Source: JAOPZW01 sp963764585 | Lineage (GTDB): Bacteria > Actinomycetota > Thermoleophilia > Solirubrobacterales > Solirubrobacteraceae | Length of the DNA stretch: 64,000 nt | Assembly (NCBI GenBank): GCA_963764585.1 | Contig: CAVXTB010000011.1 | Coordinates: forward strand, 454,281-518,280 | Direction: 5' to 3' | Shown: positions 1-8,393 of the stretch, in pieces | Numbering within the stretch: position 1 is the stretch's first letter | How the letters are laid out: each line of letters begins with the position of its first letter | Position numbers and translations under genes: made by a program | The notes under the pieces: model-generated | The model's input: the letters and a program-made list of their open reading frames with translations, nothing else | The model's database searches: none | What the model was told of the DNA's origin: nothing

Positions 1-6
1 GATGAA

Positions 7-495
7 GTGAGCCGAGCGCTCGAGCGCCTCTCCCAGATCGATGTCGACGAGATCGCGCGAGCCGCGAGCGCGGAGGCCGAGCGCGCGCGGCGATGGATCG
101 ATGAGCTGGGCGGGTGGCTGCGCGCGCAGGGCGACGCGATCGGGAATGCGCCGTTCGGGGCTGGCGAGGCGTGGGCAGACGGGCCGGCTCATGCAGACCG
201 CCCGGCGCAGGGACGCCCGGCCGGCGAGGATCCGCTGCGAAGCGCCGGACCGTATCCGCTGGATCTTCCAACCACCGAACAAGGACTGGCGCTGGCGGCA
301 CTCGACTCCGGCCGCTGGAGGGTCGAGCCAGGAACGAGCGCGCTCGCCGCCCAAGGCGAGGGCCCTGGGCCCAGCGACGCGCTTAGGCTCGTCCGAGAGC
401 TCCGAGTTCGCGACTGGATGACCACCGACGGCGAGCTCACGCTGGCCGGCCGCAATGCGCTGAGACGGTGGCTCGACGCAGCAGATCGAGCCTGA
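7..495 (+). CDS. hypothetical protein, possibly 5'-partial
   Basis: A 162-residue reading frame opens at a GTG only six bases from the window edge. The frame stays open to the edge, so the true start may lie outside. The N-terminal part is a charged helix rich in Ala, Glu and Arg. The middle is a low-complexity Ala/Gly/Pro stretch. The C-terminal 60 residues look like a folded domain ending in an Arg/Trp/Leu-rich helix. I do not recognise a family. It runs convergently towards the secreted protein gene that ends at 628, with a 132-bp gap in which I see no feature. The assignment rests on codon usage and length only. Confidence 0.5.
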   Translation: MSRALERLSQIDVDEIARAASAEAERARRWIDELGGWLRAQGDAIGNAPFGAGEAWADGPAHADRPAQGRPAGEDPLRSAGPYPLDLPTTEQGLALAALDSGRWRVEPGTSALAAQGEGPGPSDALRLVRELRVRDWMTTDGELTLAGRNALRRWLDAADRA

Positions 496-627
496 CCACG
501 CGACCGTCCATCGCGAGCCTCGCGATGAACCTTCGCCAAGCCGGTGCGCGTCACTCGGCGCCGCGGAACCGCTGGCGGGCCATGATCTCGCGCTGCGCGC
601 TTCCGGTCGGGTGCGCGCCTTCGCCGT

Positions 628-1950
628 TCACGCGGTGCGTGCGGATGCGACGAGCCGCACCGCGTCGCCCTCGGCGACGACCCAGGCCGCGACGGCACGC
701 TGTCCGGCCGCGACGACGAGTGGGTAGAGGCCGGCCGTGTCGAGTTCGGGGCTCGGATCGAACGTCGCGGCCGGCGGTCGAGCGATGACGCGCACGCGGT
801 CGGCGGTCGCGTAGGTCTCGAGGAAGGTGCCGTCGCCCAGCGCGGCGGGCCCGCCGTGGAAGTCGCCGGCGGGGGCGACGCCGGCGACCACCTGCGCGGC
901 GCCGAACGGCCCGCCGGGGGGTCGCGTGGCGTAGCGCAGGTCGGCCGTGTCGGGCGCGCTGGGGACCCAGGCGAGCAGCGCCTCGCCGCTGGGCGCGATG
1001 GCGAGGCGGTAGTTCCGGGTGGGCGTGGTGGAGAGGCGCTGCGAAGCGCTGAGCGTGCCGTCCGGCGCGCGGAACCTGGCGTCGAGCAGGCCGCTCTGGA
1101 TCCCGTTGCCCTCGGAGTCAAGCTCGGATGCACGCCACGCGACGATCGCCGTGCGGTCGGCGGTCACGTCGATGACCGGGTTGCTCGACGGCGCCGCGGC
1201 GAGATCGCGCGGGGCATGCCACGAGCCCGACGCGCCCCGCGAGCGGGTAGCCAGCCGCACCACGGGTTTAGTGCCCGCGCTGTAGGCGGCATACGCCGTC
1301 CCGCGGCTGTCGAGCGCGACGACCTGGCCGGTCACCGTCACGCGCTCGCTCTCAGCGTCGCGGATGGTCTGCGTGGCGCCGAAGGCCTGGGAGGGCCGGC
1401 GGAAGGCCGACTGGACCGCCTCGGTGGTCCTCCCGTTGGCCAGCCTGCGGACCCCGCGCCACACGGCGATCGTCTCCCCCTGCGCGTTGGCCGCCAAGTC
1501 GATCCCCGCCTCGATGAAGTGGCCGGCCGTGCCGATCTGGCGAATCGCCCCCCAGTGGCCCGAGGCCCCGCGAGCGCGAGCGCGGACCGTCACCCCGCGC
1601 GTGATCGGCACCGAACGTCCGTTGGGGGTGCCGTCCTGTGCCCACGCCACGATCACCTCGCCGCGCCCGGTGACCGCGACGGCCGGCCGAGCGACCCCGA
1701 ACCGCCCGTCTGAGACGCGCACCGGCGAGCCCCACGGCTTGCCCGGCCGCTTCACCGCGGCGCGGACCGCGCCTGCCCTCGCCCAGGTCAGCGCCGCGGT
1801 GCCGTCGGCGCCCATCGCAAGCTGGAACTGGACGTCGGCGCTGCTCGCCACCGTCATCGGCGTCGTCCACGTCGCGGCGTCCGCGGACGCTGGAAGCATG
1901 GCGGCCACCGATAGGGCGGCGACGAAGAGGCGGTGGCTGACAACGGTCAC
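628..1950 (-). CDS. secreted BNR/sialidase-like beta-propeller protein
   Basis: The GTG at 1950 is chosen because the protein then begins with a clean signal peptide (VTVVSHRLFVAALSVAAML, cut after ASADA). The longer frame upstream is Arg/Pro-rich and not convincing. The mature part (about 415 residues) is a run of similar 45-55-residue units, each with a strand like 'GxxxxAWR' or 'AALTWARAG' followed by a surface loop. This pattern is seen in BNR/sialidase-like and WD40-like propellers. Catalytic sialidase residues cannot be assigned, so an enzymatic role is not claimed. Similar exported repeat proteins of unknown function are, to my knowledge, frequent in Solirubrobacterales. It stands alone on the minus strand, about 200 bp from the RDD gene. 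Confidence 0.6.
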   Translation of the reverse strand: MTVVSHRLFVAALSVAAMLPASADAATWTTPMTVASSADVQFQLAMGADGTAALTWARAGAVRAAVKRPGKPWGSPVRVSDGRFGVARPAVAVTGRGEVIVAWAQDGTPNGRSVPITRGVTVRARARGASGHWGAIRQIGTAGHFIEAGIDLAANAQGETIAVWRGVRRLANGRTTEAVQSAFRRPSQAFGATQTIRDAESERVTVTGQVVALDSRGTAYAAYSAGTKPVVRLATRSRGASGSWHAPRDLAAAPSSNPVIDVTADRTAIVAWRASELDSEGNGIQSGLLDARFRAPDGTLSASQRLSTTPTRNYRLAIAPSGEALLAWVPSAPDTADLRYATRPPGGPFGAAQVVAGVAPAGDFHGGPAALGDGTFLETYATADRVRVIARPPAATFDPSPELDTAGLYPLVVAAGQRAVAAWVVAEGDAVRLVASARTA

Positions 1951-2155
1951 GACTCGAGAACCCCGACGGGGGCAGCGAAGTAGTGGTGCCCGCAGCATTC
2001 CGCGTGATGGCCGGGCCGCACACGCCCTGCCTATGCAAGCAGCCGCGATACGCAGTAGTGGCGCGCCGCTGAGACGCGGCAAGTGCCGCGCCCGGCTCGA
2101 CCCGTTCGCGCTACCGCTCGCGGGCGACAAGGCGCGTCATCCGGGGCAGGTCCGC

Positions 2156-2866
2156 CTACTGATGGGGAGCCGCTGCTTGGCGCCGCGCGCGCCTGCGACG
2201 CACCGGCGTCTCGGTGTCCGGTGCGTCGACGACAACGGTGTGCGCCAGGCGGTCGTGCAGCCCACGGCGGCGGTCGTCGAAGAGCACCATGAAGTAGCCC
2301 GCCAGCAGCGGGATCGCGGCAAGGACCATGCCGAGGAGGCGCAGGAAAGCACGCCGCGGGCCGATGTGACCGCGCTTCGCACCGGGGGCGAGCACCCGGA
2401 AGCGCATGACGCGCGCGCCCGGTGTCTGGCCGGTCGTCGACCAGAACGTCACGAAGTACGCCCCGGACCACGCGATGAACAGGACGGCGCCGAGCGCCGC
2501 AAGCGCTGTGTCGATCCTCGACGGGACCTTGAAGAGGCTCAAGGCAAGCGCGACGATCGCGGCGACGATGACGGCGGCGAGGTCGATGATCACCGCGTCG
2601 ATGCCGAACCCGATGGCGCGCGTCACCAGGCCGGTGTAATCCGGCGCCGCGTGTTCCGCCGCGCCGGTCCGCGCGTGGACGCGCTCGGCGGCGGCGGCCT
2701 GAGCCTGCGCCTCGGCGATCGGGTGCGCGGCGGCGGCCTGCGCCTGCGCCTCGGCGATTGCGTACGCGGCGGCGTCCTGGCTCTCCGCGCCGTTGCCCGG
2801 CGCCGTCGCGGTGGGTCTGGGCGGCAGGTAATCGCGGCGCTGTGCTTCGGCGTCTGGTCCGGTCAT
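2156..2866 (-). CDS. RDD family membrane protein
   Basis: The 236-residue protein has a cytoplasmic Ala/Gln-rich N-terminus carrying two near-identical copies of 'PIAEAQAQAAAA' (about residues 37-60). An RDD domain follows, with three hydrophobic helices (about 87-110, 124-148 and 180-197). Family signs are 'TRAIGFGIDAVIIDL', 'TGQTPGARVMRFRV' and the terminal 'RRGLHDRLAHTVVV'. RDD proteins are small integral membrane proteins, some linked to ion or solute transport; the substrate here is unknown. Its ATG overlaps the stop of the upstream repeat-protein gene in an ATGA quartet, so the two are translationally coupled and probably work together. Confidence 0.85.
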   Translation of the reverse strand: MTGPDAEAQRRDYLPPRPTATAPGNGAESQDAAAYAIAEAQAQAAAAHPIAEAQAQAAAAERVHARTGAAEHAAPDYTGLVTRAIGFGIDAVIIDLAAVIVAAIVALALSLFKVPSRIDTALAALGAVLFIAWSGAYFVTFWSTTGQTPGARVMRFRVLAPGAKRGHIGPRRAFLRLLGMVLAAIPLLAGYFMVLFDDRRRGLHDRLAHTVVVDAPDTETPVRRRRARRQAAAPHQ

Positions 2867-3828
2867 GGCGCGTCCACCGCCGGCGGTGGCGGCTCGACCC
2901 GCGGGCGGCGCCGCAGCAGCCGCCGGGCGACGCGCTCGGCGATCGCGTCAGCCCGCCGCGTACGCTGATTGACCTCGTCTGCGACCTCGTCGGCGAACCC
3001 GAGACTCTGCTGCGTGATCGCTTCCGTCACCGCCGGGCTCTGAGCGATCTCGTCGACGAGCAGCCAGAGCTCCTCGCTCTCGAGCAGCCGTGCCACCACC
3101 TGGTCGAGCAGCCGGCTGTCGATGACCTGGCCGACGGTGCGCTCCATCGCCGGACTCTCGACGATCCGCATGACCAGCCGCTCCACCCCAGGGCTCTCGA
3201 GGGCGTCGCCGACGAGCCGCTCGAAGCGCGGGCTGTCCAGCGCCCGCGCGACGAGCTGGTCGGCGCCCGGGCTGTCGAGGACTTGTGCGACCAGCCGTTC
3301 GGCGCCGGGGCTCTCGACCAGCCGAGTGGCAATTCGCCCGAGCTCGGGACCCTCGAGAATGCGCTCGGCGACATGCTCGACGCTCCCGCCGGTGAGAATG
3401 CGGTCCGCGAGGCGGTCGGCCACGCCGGCGCGCAGCAACTCCTCGGCGACCCGCTCGACGACCGCGTGGCCGGCCATGTCGCGCGCGGCGGCGTCGACCA
3501 GCGGCCCGCTCACCGCACGCCCGACCGCGTGCTCGGCGAGCGGGCTCTCCAGCACGCGGTCAACCGCCCGCTCGGTGTAGGGGGAGCCGACCACGGCATC
3601 GACGAGGGCCAGCGCGGCGCGGCCGGCGAGGTCGCCGGCGGCCGCCCGTGCGCGGCGCTCCAGACGCTCAGCGACCGCGACGGCCCCTGTGACCGGCCTT
3701 AGCCCCAAGCGGACCGCGCCGAACGCCAGCCGCGTGGCCGTGACCACCGGCGACGCGAAATCGCCATCGTCGCGAGGGAAATCGCCATCGTCGCGAGGGG
3801 GTGGGTGACGGGGTGCGGACACGGTCAT
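2863..3828 (-). CDS. protein built of about fifteen 13-residue tandem repeats
   Basis: The start is taken at ATG 3828 (MTVSAPRHPPP); the upstream extension of the frame is Cys/Arg-rich and not protein-like. After a short tail with the hexapeptide RDDGDF twice (encoded by a 20-bp direct DNA repeat near 3770-3800) and one helix, residues from about 85 to 280 are a continuous array with a strict 13-residue period. The consensus is [ED]SPGxERLVxxxL, for example ESPGAERLVAQVL, DSPGADQLVARAL, DSPRFERLVGDAL and ESPGVERLVMRIV. Each unit should form a short amphipathic helix capped by Ser-Pro. No Cys, no signal peptide, and no family that I recognise. It ends in an Arg-rich, Pro-rich tail and overlaps the RDD gene by four bases, which suggests a membrane-associated scaffold for that protein (inference). 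Confidence 0.75.
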   Translation of the reverse strand: MTVSAPRHPPPRDDGDFPRDDGDFASPVVTATRLAFGAVRLGLRPVTGAVAVAERLERRARAAAGDLAGRAALALVDAVVGSPYTERAVDRVLESPLAEHAVGRAVSGPLVDAAARDMAGHAVVERVAEELLRAGVADRLADRILTGGSVEHVAERILEGPELGRIATRLVESPGAERLVAQVLDSPGADQLVARALDSPRFERLVGDALESPGVERLVMRIVESPAMERTVGQVIDSRLLDQVVARLLESEELWLLVDEIAQSPAVTEAITQQSLGFADEVADEVNQRTRRADAIAERVARRLLRRRPRVEPPPPAVDAP

Positions 3829-4166
3829 CGCCCGCCGTCGGCGGGTCGACTCGCATCCTGCCGCCCGAGCCGAGCAGCCGCAAGGATGCCGCCCGGTGTC
3901 CGACGGGCATGCGGGCCGCCCGTCGTCACGCGACGATCCCTTGCTGGGCTTCGCCGCCGGTGTCCCGAACGTCCTTCCCGACGCGTCGCCACGACGCGTG
4001 GTGCACGTCGGGTACACGCGGAGTCCGCGGGGATCCTGCTCCTCCGTGAAGGCCAAAGCGATAGCGCGGCCGGCCATGCGGGGTGTGGAACCGCAGTGTC
4101 CAGCCACATGGGTTGCGGAGCGGGCGGCGCGAGCCGAGCGGCGGCGAGGTCGGTGACGGCGCGTGC
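3829..4166. other. 338-bp intergenic region with a perfect 8-bp inverted repeat
   Basis: No convincing gene is present between the repeat-protein start and the phosphatase stop. Several overlapping open frames are all short and compositionally implausible. The one structured element is a perfect inverted repeat, ACGCGTCG (3981-3988), spacer CCA, CGACGCGT (3992-3999). It lies about 150 bp upstream of the repeat-protein start and could be an operator or a transcript hairpin. Confidence 0.4.
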
Positions 4167-4982
4167 CTATGACGCGACGAGCGTGTCGCGCAGCGCCCCC
4201 TGTTCGTCGCTATCGATGCCGAGCCCTTCCTCGAAGTAGGCCTCGATGGATCCGAACTTCTGCGTCATTTCGTCGAGGGCGGTGCGCAGGTAGTCGGCGT
4301 CCACGCCGAGCACCGGCTCCAGCAGGCGCGGGTCACCGCCGGCGGCGCGAAAGTGCTCGAACAGCGGCTTCAAGGCGGGCAGCAGATCGCGGTTGGTCAG
4401 CTCGTAGTCGTACAGCACGTCCTCCTCGGCGACCCCGAGCACCAGCAGCAACGCCGCGGCAGCCCAACCGGTGCGGTCCTTGCCCGTCGTGCAGTGAAAG
4501 AGCGCCGGCCGGTGCGCGTCCTGGCCGACCGCGGTAAAGAACGCCCGATAGGCACCCAGCGCGCTCGGCAGGCTCACGATCTCCCGATAGCCTCGCTCGA
4601 ACATCTGCACCGCCTTACCCCCGCCGAGCACCTGCTCGGCGAGCGCCGGATCCGACAGCACCTTGAGAATCTGAGCGGGCGCCGCGGTCTGAGAGTCCTT
4701 GAGCACGTCGCAGACGACCTGCTCGGTGCCCTCCGGCACGACATCGGGCTCCGCCTGTCGCTCCGCGGCCGTCCGCATGTCGAACACGGCGCAGATGCCC
4801 AGCTCGGCGAACCGTTCGAGATCGTAGCCCTGCAGATGATTGAGCTCTGTCGACCGGTACAGCTGCCCGGTGCGGACACGCCCCCCAGTTGCCGTGGCAT
4901 ATCCCCCGATGTCGCGCAGGTTGGGAAGCGAGGGAATGTCAATCCGCTGCCCCGGCTTGAACGCCCGCTCGGTCGCGGTCAC
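4167..4982 (-). CDS. tyrosine-protein phosphatase (Y_phosphatase3 / LipA-PtpB type)
   Basis: This is a 271-residue soluble phosphatase. The N-terminal family signature is NLRDIGGY (residues 21-28). The P-loop is HCTTGKDRTG (163-172), with nucleophile Cys164, Lys168, Asp169 and Arg170 as in the PtpB/LipA branch, whose members act on phospho-Tyr and sometimes phospho-Ser/Thr or phosphoinositides. The substrate cannot be told from sequence. The ATG at 4982 lies inside the end of the upstream DUF2550-like gene (44-nt overlap in another frame), so both are probably expressed from the promoter upstream of 5403, which carries the shared dyad motif. Confidence 0.88.
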   Translation of the reverse strand: MTATERAFKPGQRIDIPSLPNLRDIGGYATATGGRVRTGQLYRSTELNHLQGYDLERFAELGICAVFDMRTAAERQAEPDVVPEGTEQVVCDVLKDSQTAAPAQILKVLSDPALAEQVLGGGKAVQMFERGYREIVSLPSALGAYRAFFTAVGQDAHRPALFHCTTGKDRTGWAAAALLLVLGVAEEDVLYDYELTNRDLLPALKPLFEHFRAAGGDPRLLEPVLGVDADYLRTALDEMTQKFGSIEAYFEEGLGIDSDEQGALRDTLVAS

Positions 4983-5403
4983 GGGACTCCTCTCCTGTGG
5001 ATGGGGCGATGGCCGTGAACGGACCGAGGAGCGCCGCGCCCTGCTCGCCGCGGGAAGCTACCTCGAGGATCTCACCCCCGGCGAGCGTAAGAGTCGCGAC
5101 CGCCGGGTCCTCACCCAGGCCGTGCAGCTTCTTCTGTTCCTCGGCGTCCGGCGCGCGGACCGTCGCGTGCGTTACTTGGACCAGGTCCTCGCGCCAGGCT
5201 GCTGGACTGCCGCGCCAGCCGAAGACATCCGAGACCCAAATCGCATGACTGCGAGACCACCGCTTCTTTCCCGGGCGATGCACGCGCACGGGTATGTCAC
5301 CGTGCCGCTTGCGCAGCTTGCGATTCTGCACGACCACCGTCAGGATGCCGACCGCGCAGAGCCACAGCGGGACTCCGAGCAGCGCCAGGATCGCCCAAAT
5401 CAC
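4939..5403 (-). CDS. membrane-anchored DUF2550-like protein
   Basis: The GTG at 5403 is preferred because GAGGTG sits five bases upstream and the first residues then form a transmembrane helix (VIWAILALLGVPLWLCAVGILTVVV split over about 22 residues). The remaining 130 residues are cytoplasmic: a basic linker (RKLRKRHGD), a beta-rich core with 'GWRGSPAAWREDLVQVTHATVRAP', and a C-terminal part beginning at 'ATLTLAGGEILEVAS'. An N-terminal anchor plus a small PH-like domain resembles the actinobacterial DUF2550 family, but this is a resemblance judged by eye. It overlaps the phosphatase gene and carries the dyad motif at 5460-5478, 56 nt upstream of the start. Confidence 0.55.
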   Translation of the reverse strand: MIWAILALLGVPLWLCAVGILTVVVQNRKLRKRHGDIPVRVHRPGKKRWSRSHAIWVSDVFGWRGSPAAWREDLVQVTHATVRAPDAEEQKKLHGLGEDPAVATLTLAGGEILEVASRGEQGAALLGPFTAIAPSTGEESRDRDRAGVQAGAAD

Positions 5404-5459
5404 CAATTCACCTCGGGCTGTGCGAGTTCCCCGATCCTCCCGGCGGCGGGCGGCGCGCG

Positions 5460-5478
5460 CATCGCCCCGATTGGATGA
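5460..5478 (-). promoter_or_regulatory. shared dyad motif, copy k
   Basis: Read on the gene strand the site is TCATCCAATCGGGGCGATG. It matches the dyad found upstream of many stress genes between 33 and 50 kb and lies 56 nt before the GTG of the DUF2550-like gene. The spacing is close to that of the copies upstream of DUF6325 and DUF7144. Confidence 0.5.
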
Positions 5479-5586
5479 ACGCGACCGGCTGTACCGCATC
5501 GAGGAAAGGCGGCAGTCCGCGGATGAGATCGTCTTTACAGCGGGCGCATGGTGGCGCGTACGCCGCGGGACATACCCGTGCAAGGC

Positions 5587-5790
5587 GCGCAGCGCTGCAG
5601 GCTCTGATGTCCGTTGACAGCGTTCCCGCCGACTGGCTCGACGTGAAGGTCACGCCGGCTGGGTCACCCTCAACGGTGAGGTCGAGCACCAGTCCGACAG
5701 CGACGCGGCGCTCGCGGCCTCTCGCGGGTCGCCGGCGTGGGTGGGATCACGATCGAGATCGGGGTGATCACCGCCGGTCTGGGCGGCTGC
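5587..5790 (+). pseudogene. BON-domain protein remnant, frameshifted
   Basis: Three pieces of a BON domain are readable in successive frames. The first is 'ALQALMSVDSVPADWLDVKVT' (split here for length; begins near 5592). The second is 'GWVTLNGEVEHQSDSDAALA' in the next frame (from about 5657). The third is 'RVAGVGGITIEIGVI' after another shift (from about 5725). The order and wording match the VPA-(x)-VKV / GWVTLxGEVxxQ / GVxGVxxxI pattern of OsmY-like BON domains, which bind membranes or other envelope components. With at least two frameshifts and no start, it is a pseudogene. Its end runs into the 3' end of the lipid kinase gene on the other strand. Confidence 0.5.
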
Positions 5791-6730
5791 GACCGTTGGG
5801 GGTCCGTCGCCGCGGATCGAGCGTGGCGAGCTGCGCGGAGGGTGAGGCGCCGGGGTGGCGCGCGCTGATCCGCGCGCGTAGCGCGAGGGGATGGATCGTG
5901 AAGCGCATCGGCGCCGCCAGCATCGCGGCCTCGCCATCGCGCCCTGCGTGGACGTGCCCGGGCGCGGTGACTTCGACCGCGGTGGTGGCCCACGCTCGTT
6001 CGGGTGGGCGCGCGGGCGGCCGGTCGAGCACGAGGACGCCTAGGCGGCCGGTGTCGAGCCGCGGACGCGTCTCCGCGGCGACCCTGCGGTCGAACGCGTA
6101 TGGGTTGTTGGAGACCATCACGACGGCGGGGTCGCGGTGCTCGGTGCCGCGGTCGTCGACGATGGCAAGTCCCGATGCCGGCGCGCGCGGTCCCAGTGCT
6201 TGCTGCGCGGTGCTCAGCAGCGTCTGCAGCCGCGCGTCGCGGTAGCCCTCTTGGCGCACCGCCTCGGCGTAGAAGCCGAGGATCACGTTGTCGACGAAGA
6301 CCGATCCGTTGACCTGCCCGAGGTCGATGCGGTGCTCGAGACCGTCGGTGAAGGCCTCGAGCGCCCCGACGACGTCTGCGCGCTGCACGCCGAGATCGCG
6401 CGCGAAGTGGTTTCGGGTGCCCGCGGGAACGCACGCGAACGGCAGGTCGTGCGCGCATGCGGCCGCTGCGACGGTCGCCATCGAGCCGTCGCCGCCGGCC
6501 ATGCCCAGCGCATCGGCCCCCCGGTCCACCGCGTCGGCCACGAGCGCTGCGAGATCGTGGTCGGGCTCCAGGACGATCGGCTCGATGCCGAGCTCCCGCG
6601 CGCGCTGGGGCAACGCCAGCCGAACCGCGGTGCCGGCGCCCGATCGGGGATTGACGAAGAGCACGGGTCGGCGCGGGCGCGCCACCGGCTTCCAGCCGAG
6701 CGCCGCACGCAACCGCTCGCCCGCGCTCAT
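5768..6730 (-). CDS. diacylglycerol kinase family lipid kinase
   Basis: This 320-residue protein carries the DAGK catalytic domain. It has an NPRSG phosphate-binding turn (about residues 27-31), the GGDGS nucleotide motif (about 78-82) and PAGTRNHFARDLG (about 102-114). The C-terminal beta-sandwich half ends in 'GHVHAGRDGEAAML', which matches the usual 'DGE' of the family. Members phosphorylate diacylglycerol, sphingoid bases or related lipids at the inner membrane face. Its ATG overlaps the stop of the PAP2 phosphatase gene (ATGA), and in many actinobacteria the same two domains are fused. The pair therefore probably acts on one lipid-phosphate pool. Confidence 0.88.
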   Translation of the reverse strand: MSAGERLRAALGWKPVARPRRPVLFVNPRSGAGTAVRLALPQRARELGIEPIVLEPDHDLAALVADAVDRGADALGMAGGDGSMATVAAAACAHDLPFACVPAGTRNHFARDLGVQRADVVGALEAFTDGLEHRIDLGQVNGSVFVDNVILGFYAEAVRQEGYRDARLQTLLSTAQQALGPRAPASGLAIVDDRGTEHRDPAVVMVSNNPYAFDRRVAAETRPRLDTGRLGVLVLDRPPARPPERAWATTAVEVTAPGHVHAGRDGEAAMLAAPMRFTIHPLALRARISARHPGASPSAQLATLDPRRRTPNGRSRPDRR

Positions 6731-7326
6731 CGTGCACGCCCCCGTCGCAGCGGACTGCGGCGGCGCAGAGCCACCGCGACCTGCCCGAGCGCGGCGCCCG
6801 TGACCGAGCCGACGATGACATCGGCGGGATAGTGGACTCCGGTGTGCACCCGCGAGTACGCGACAACCGCCGCGGCGCCGTGAAGCGGCAAGCCAAGAGC
6901 CGGCATGGCGTAGCCGACGCCGGTCGCGAAGGCAAACGCCGATGCCGCATGCCCCGAAGGAAACGACGTGCTCGCCGGCATCGCGACCTGACGGGCGACG
7001 GGGATGGCGTAGGTGTCGCGGTTGGGCCGGCGCCGATCGCCGAGCGGCTTGAGCACGAGGTTGACCACGGCCGAGGTCAGACCGATGCAGACCACGCCGT
7101 CCGCAGCGGCGCCGCGGCCCGGGCCATCGCCGAGCGCCGCAAGCACACCGGCCGTCAGCAGCCAGATCCGTGAACGGTCCGCAGCGCCCGACACACCCCC
7201 GAAGAAGCGATCGAGCGTCGGCGTCGCAGTGGCGGCGACCGCCGCATACACCGCCAGATCGAGCCTACGCACGTCCTCACGCCAGCCCCGGCACGACCAC
7301 GACGCGGCCGACTCAGGCGGGTTCAT
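6727..7326 (-). CDS. PAP2-family lipid phosphatase
   Basis: The start is placed at ATG 7326 (MNPPESAASW), giving 199 residues; the longer frame would run through the tRNA-like fragment and the sigma gene. The three acid-phosphatase motifs are complete: KPLGDRRRP (93-101), PSGH (123-126) and SRVHTGVHYPADV (158-170). These include the two catalytic His and the general Arg/Lys residues. About five membrane helices are predicted. The likely role is dephosphorylation of an isoprenoid or glycerolipid phosphate at the membrane. It is translationally coupled to the downstream lipid kinase by ATGA. Confidence 0.88.
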   Translation of the reverse strand: MNPPESAASWSCRGWREDVRRLDLAVYAAVAATATPTLDRFFGGVSGAADRSRIWLLTAGVLAALGDGPGRGAAADGVVCIGLTSAVVNLVLKPLGDRRRPNRDTYAIPVARQVAMPASTSFPSGHAASAFAFATGVGYAMPALGLPLHGAAAVVAYSRVHTGVHYPADVIVGSVTGAALGQVAVALRRRSPLRRGRAR

Positions 7327-7466
7327 GACGCAGGGGATCACCGACACGGTTCGGGCCTTCGCGGTCCGCCTCCTCCACGACCAACCGTACCTCCACCGTA
7401 CCGCTGGGCGCGATGAGCGGCGGAGCACGCCGCCTCGAGCGTGGTACTGAACTGCGGTGCTTCGAC

Positions 7467-7577
7467 GAAGTGCCGGAGGAGGGACTCGAACCCCCGACAC
7501 GCGGATCATGACTTCGCGCGACGCTAGCTTGGCCATCGGGAATCTCGCGCGAGTTGGACACGTGGTTGGGCACAACC
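7467..7577 (-). repeat. tRNA 3'-fragment repeat, copy 1
   Basis: On the minus strand this stretch reads as the 3' part of a tRNA: an anticodon arm with CAT in the loop, a five-base variable loop GTGTC, a T-arm (GGGGGTTCGAGTCCCTC) and a 3' acceptor strand. There is no matching 5' acceptor strand or D-arm. The upstream flank (CCCGATGGCCAAGC and two copies of a TTGGACAC-like octamer) is also shared with copies at 15.1 and 54.1 kb. It is not a functional tRNA. Confidence 0.6.
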
Positions 7578-7607
7578 GCTCGAGCGCCCGGCGGCGCTTT
7601 GCCTCGC

Positions 7608-8393
7608 TCAGCCGGGGACCGTCTGCTCGCGCAGCGCCGCGTAGGAGCGAAGTCGGGCGATCGCCTGCCTGATGATGCGCGAGACCTGCATCTGGGAGAG
7701 GCCGACGTGCTCGCCGATCTCGACCTGCGTGAGATCTTGGGTGAAGCGCAGGCGCAGAACCTCGCGCTCGCGCGCCGTGATCGCTCGCATCATCAGCGCG
7801 ATCGTCGCGCGATCCTCCGCGCGTGCGAACCCGTTCTCCTCGATGCCGAGGCGGTCGCCGAGGGTGTCGTCGCCGTCGTCGTCGCTGTGCCATGGCTCGT
7901 CGAGCGAAGCGGCCTTGTGGGCCCCGAACGCCTCAAGCGCTTCGAGGATGCCTTCCTCGCTCGCGCCGACCTTTGCGACGAGCTCGGTGAGGGTCGGCTC
8001 GCGGTGCAGGCGCCCGGTGAGCTCGGTGACGGCGCGATCGACTTTCAGCGCGAGGTCCTGCAGCTCGCGGGGAACGCGCACCGACCACGTGCGATCGCGG
8101 AAGTAGCGCTTGATCTCGCCGAGGATCGTCGGCACCGCGTAGCTCGAGAAAGCGACGCCGCGTTCGAGGTCGAAGCGCTCGATTGCGTTGATCAAGCCGA
8201 GGCAGGCGACCTGGAAGAGGTCGTCGAACGGCTCGTCGGGACGCTGGTAGCGGCGCGCAAGCTGGCGTGCCAGGGGCAGGAAGCGCTCGATGAGCAGCTC
8301 GCGGTCCGTGGGGTCGCGCTCGTCGAGATAGCGCGCGAACAGCGCACGATCCTCGGCGTAGCGTCCGCTGCCGCGACGCGGGTCCTGGATCAT
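7608..8393 (-). CDS. SigB/SigF/SigG-family RNA polymerase sigma factor
   Basis: This is a 261-residue group 3 sigma-70 factor. Region 2 includes 'DDLFQVACLGLINAIERFD' and 'FSSYAVPTILGEIKRYFRD', the latter highly typical of stress and sporulation sigma factors. Region 3 contains 'REPTLTELVAKVG'. Region 4 ends with 'LTQVEIGEHVGLSQMQVSRI'. The start is taken at ATG 8393 because it overlaps the upstream stop (ATGA); a GTG six bases earlier is possible. No anti-sigma gene is adjacent. Instead it is coupled to an Asp23-like protein, which suggests an envelope-stress output. Target promoters cannot be defined from this window. Confidence 0.9.
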   Translation of the reverse strand: MIQDPRRGSGRYAEDRALFARYLDERDPTDRELLIERFLPLARQLARRYQRPDEPFDDLFQVACLGLINAIERFDLERGVAFSSYAVPTILGEIKRYFRDRTWSVRVPRELQDLALKVDRAVTELTGRLHREPTLTELVAKVGASEEGILEALEAFGAHKAASLDEPWHSDDDGDDTLGDRLGIEENGFARAEDRATIALMMRAITAREREVLRLRFTQDLTQVEIGEHVGLSQMQVSRIIRQAIARLRSYAALREQTVPG

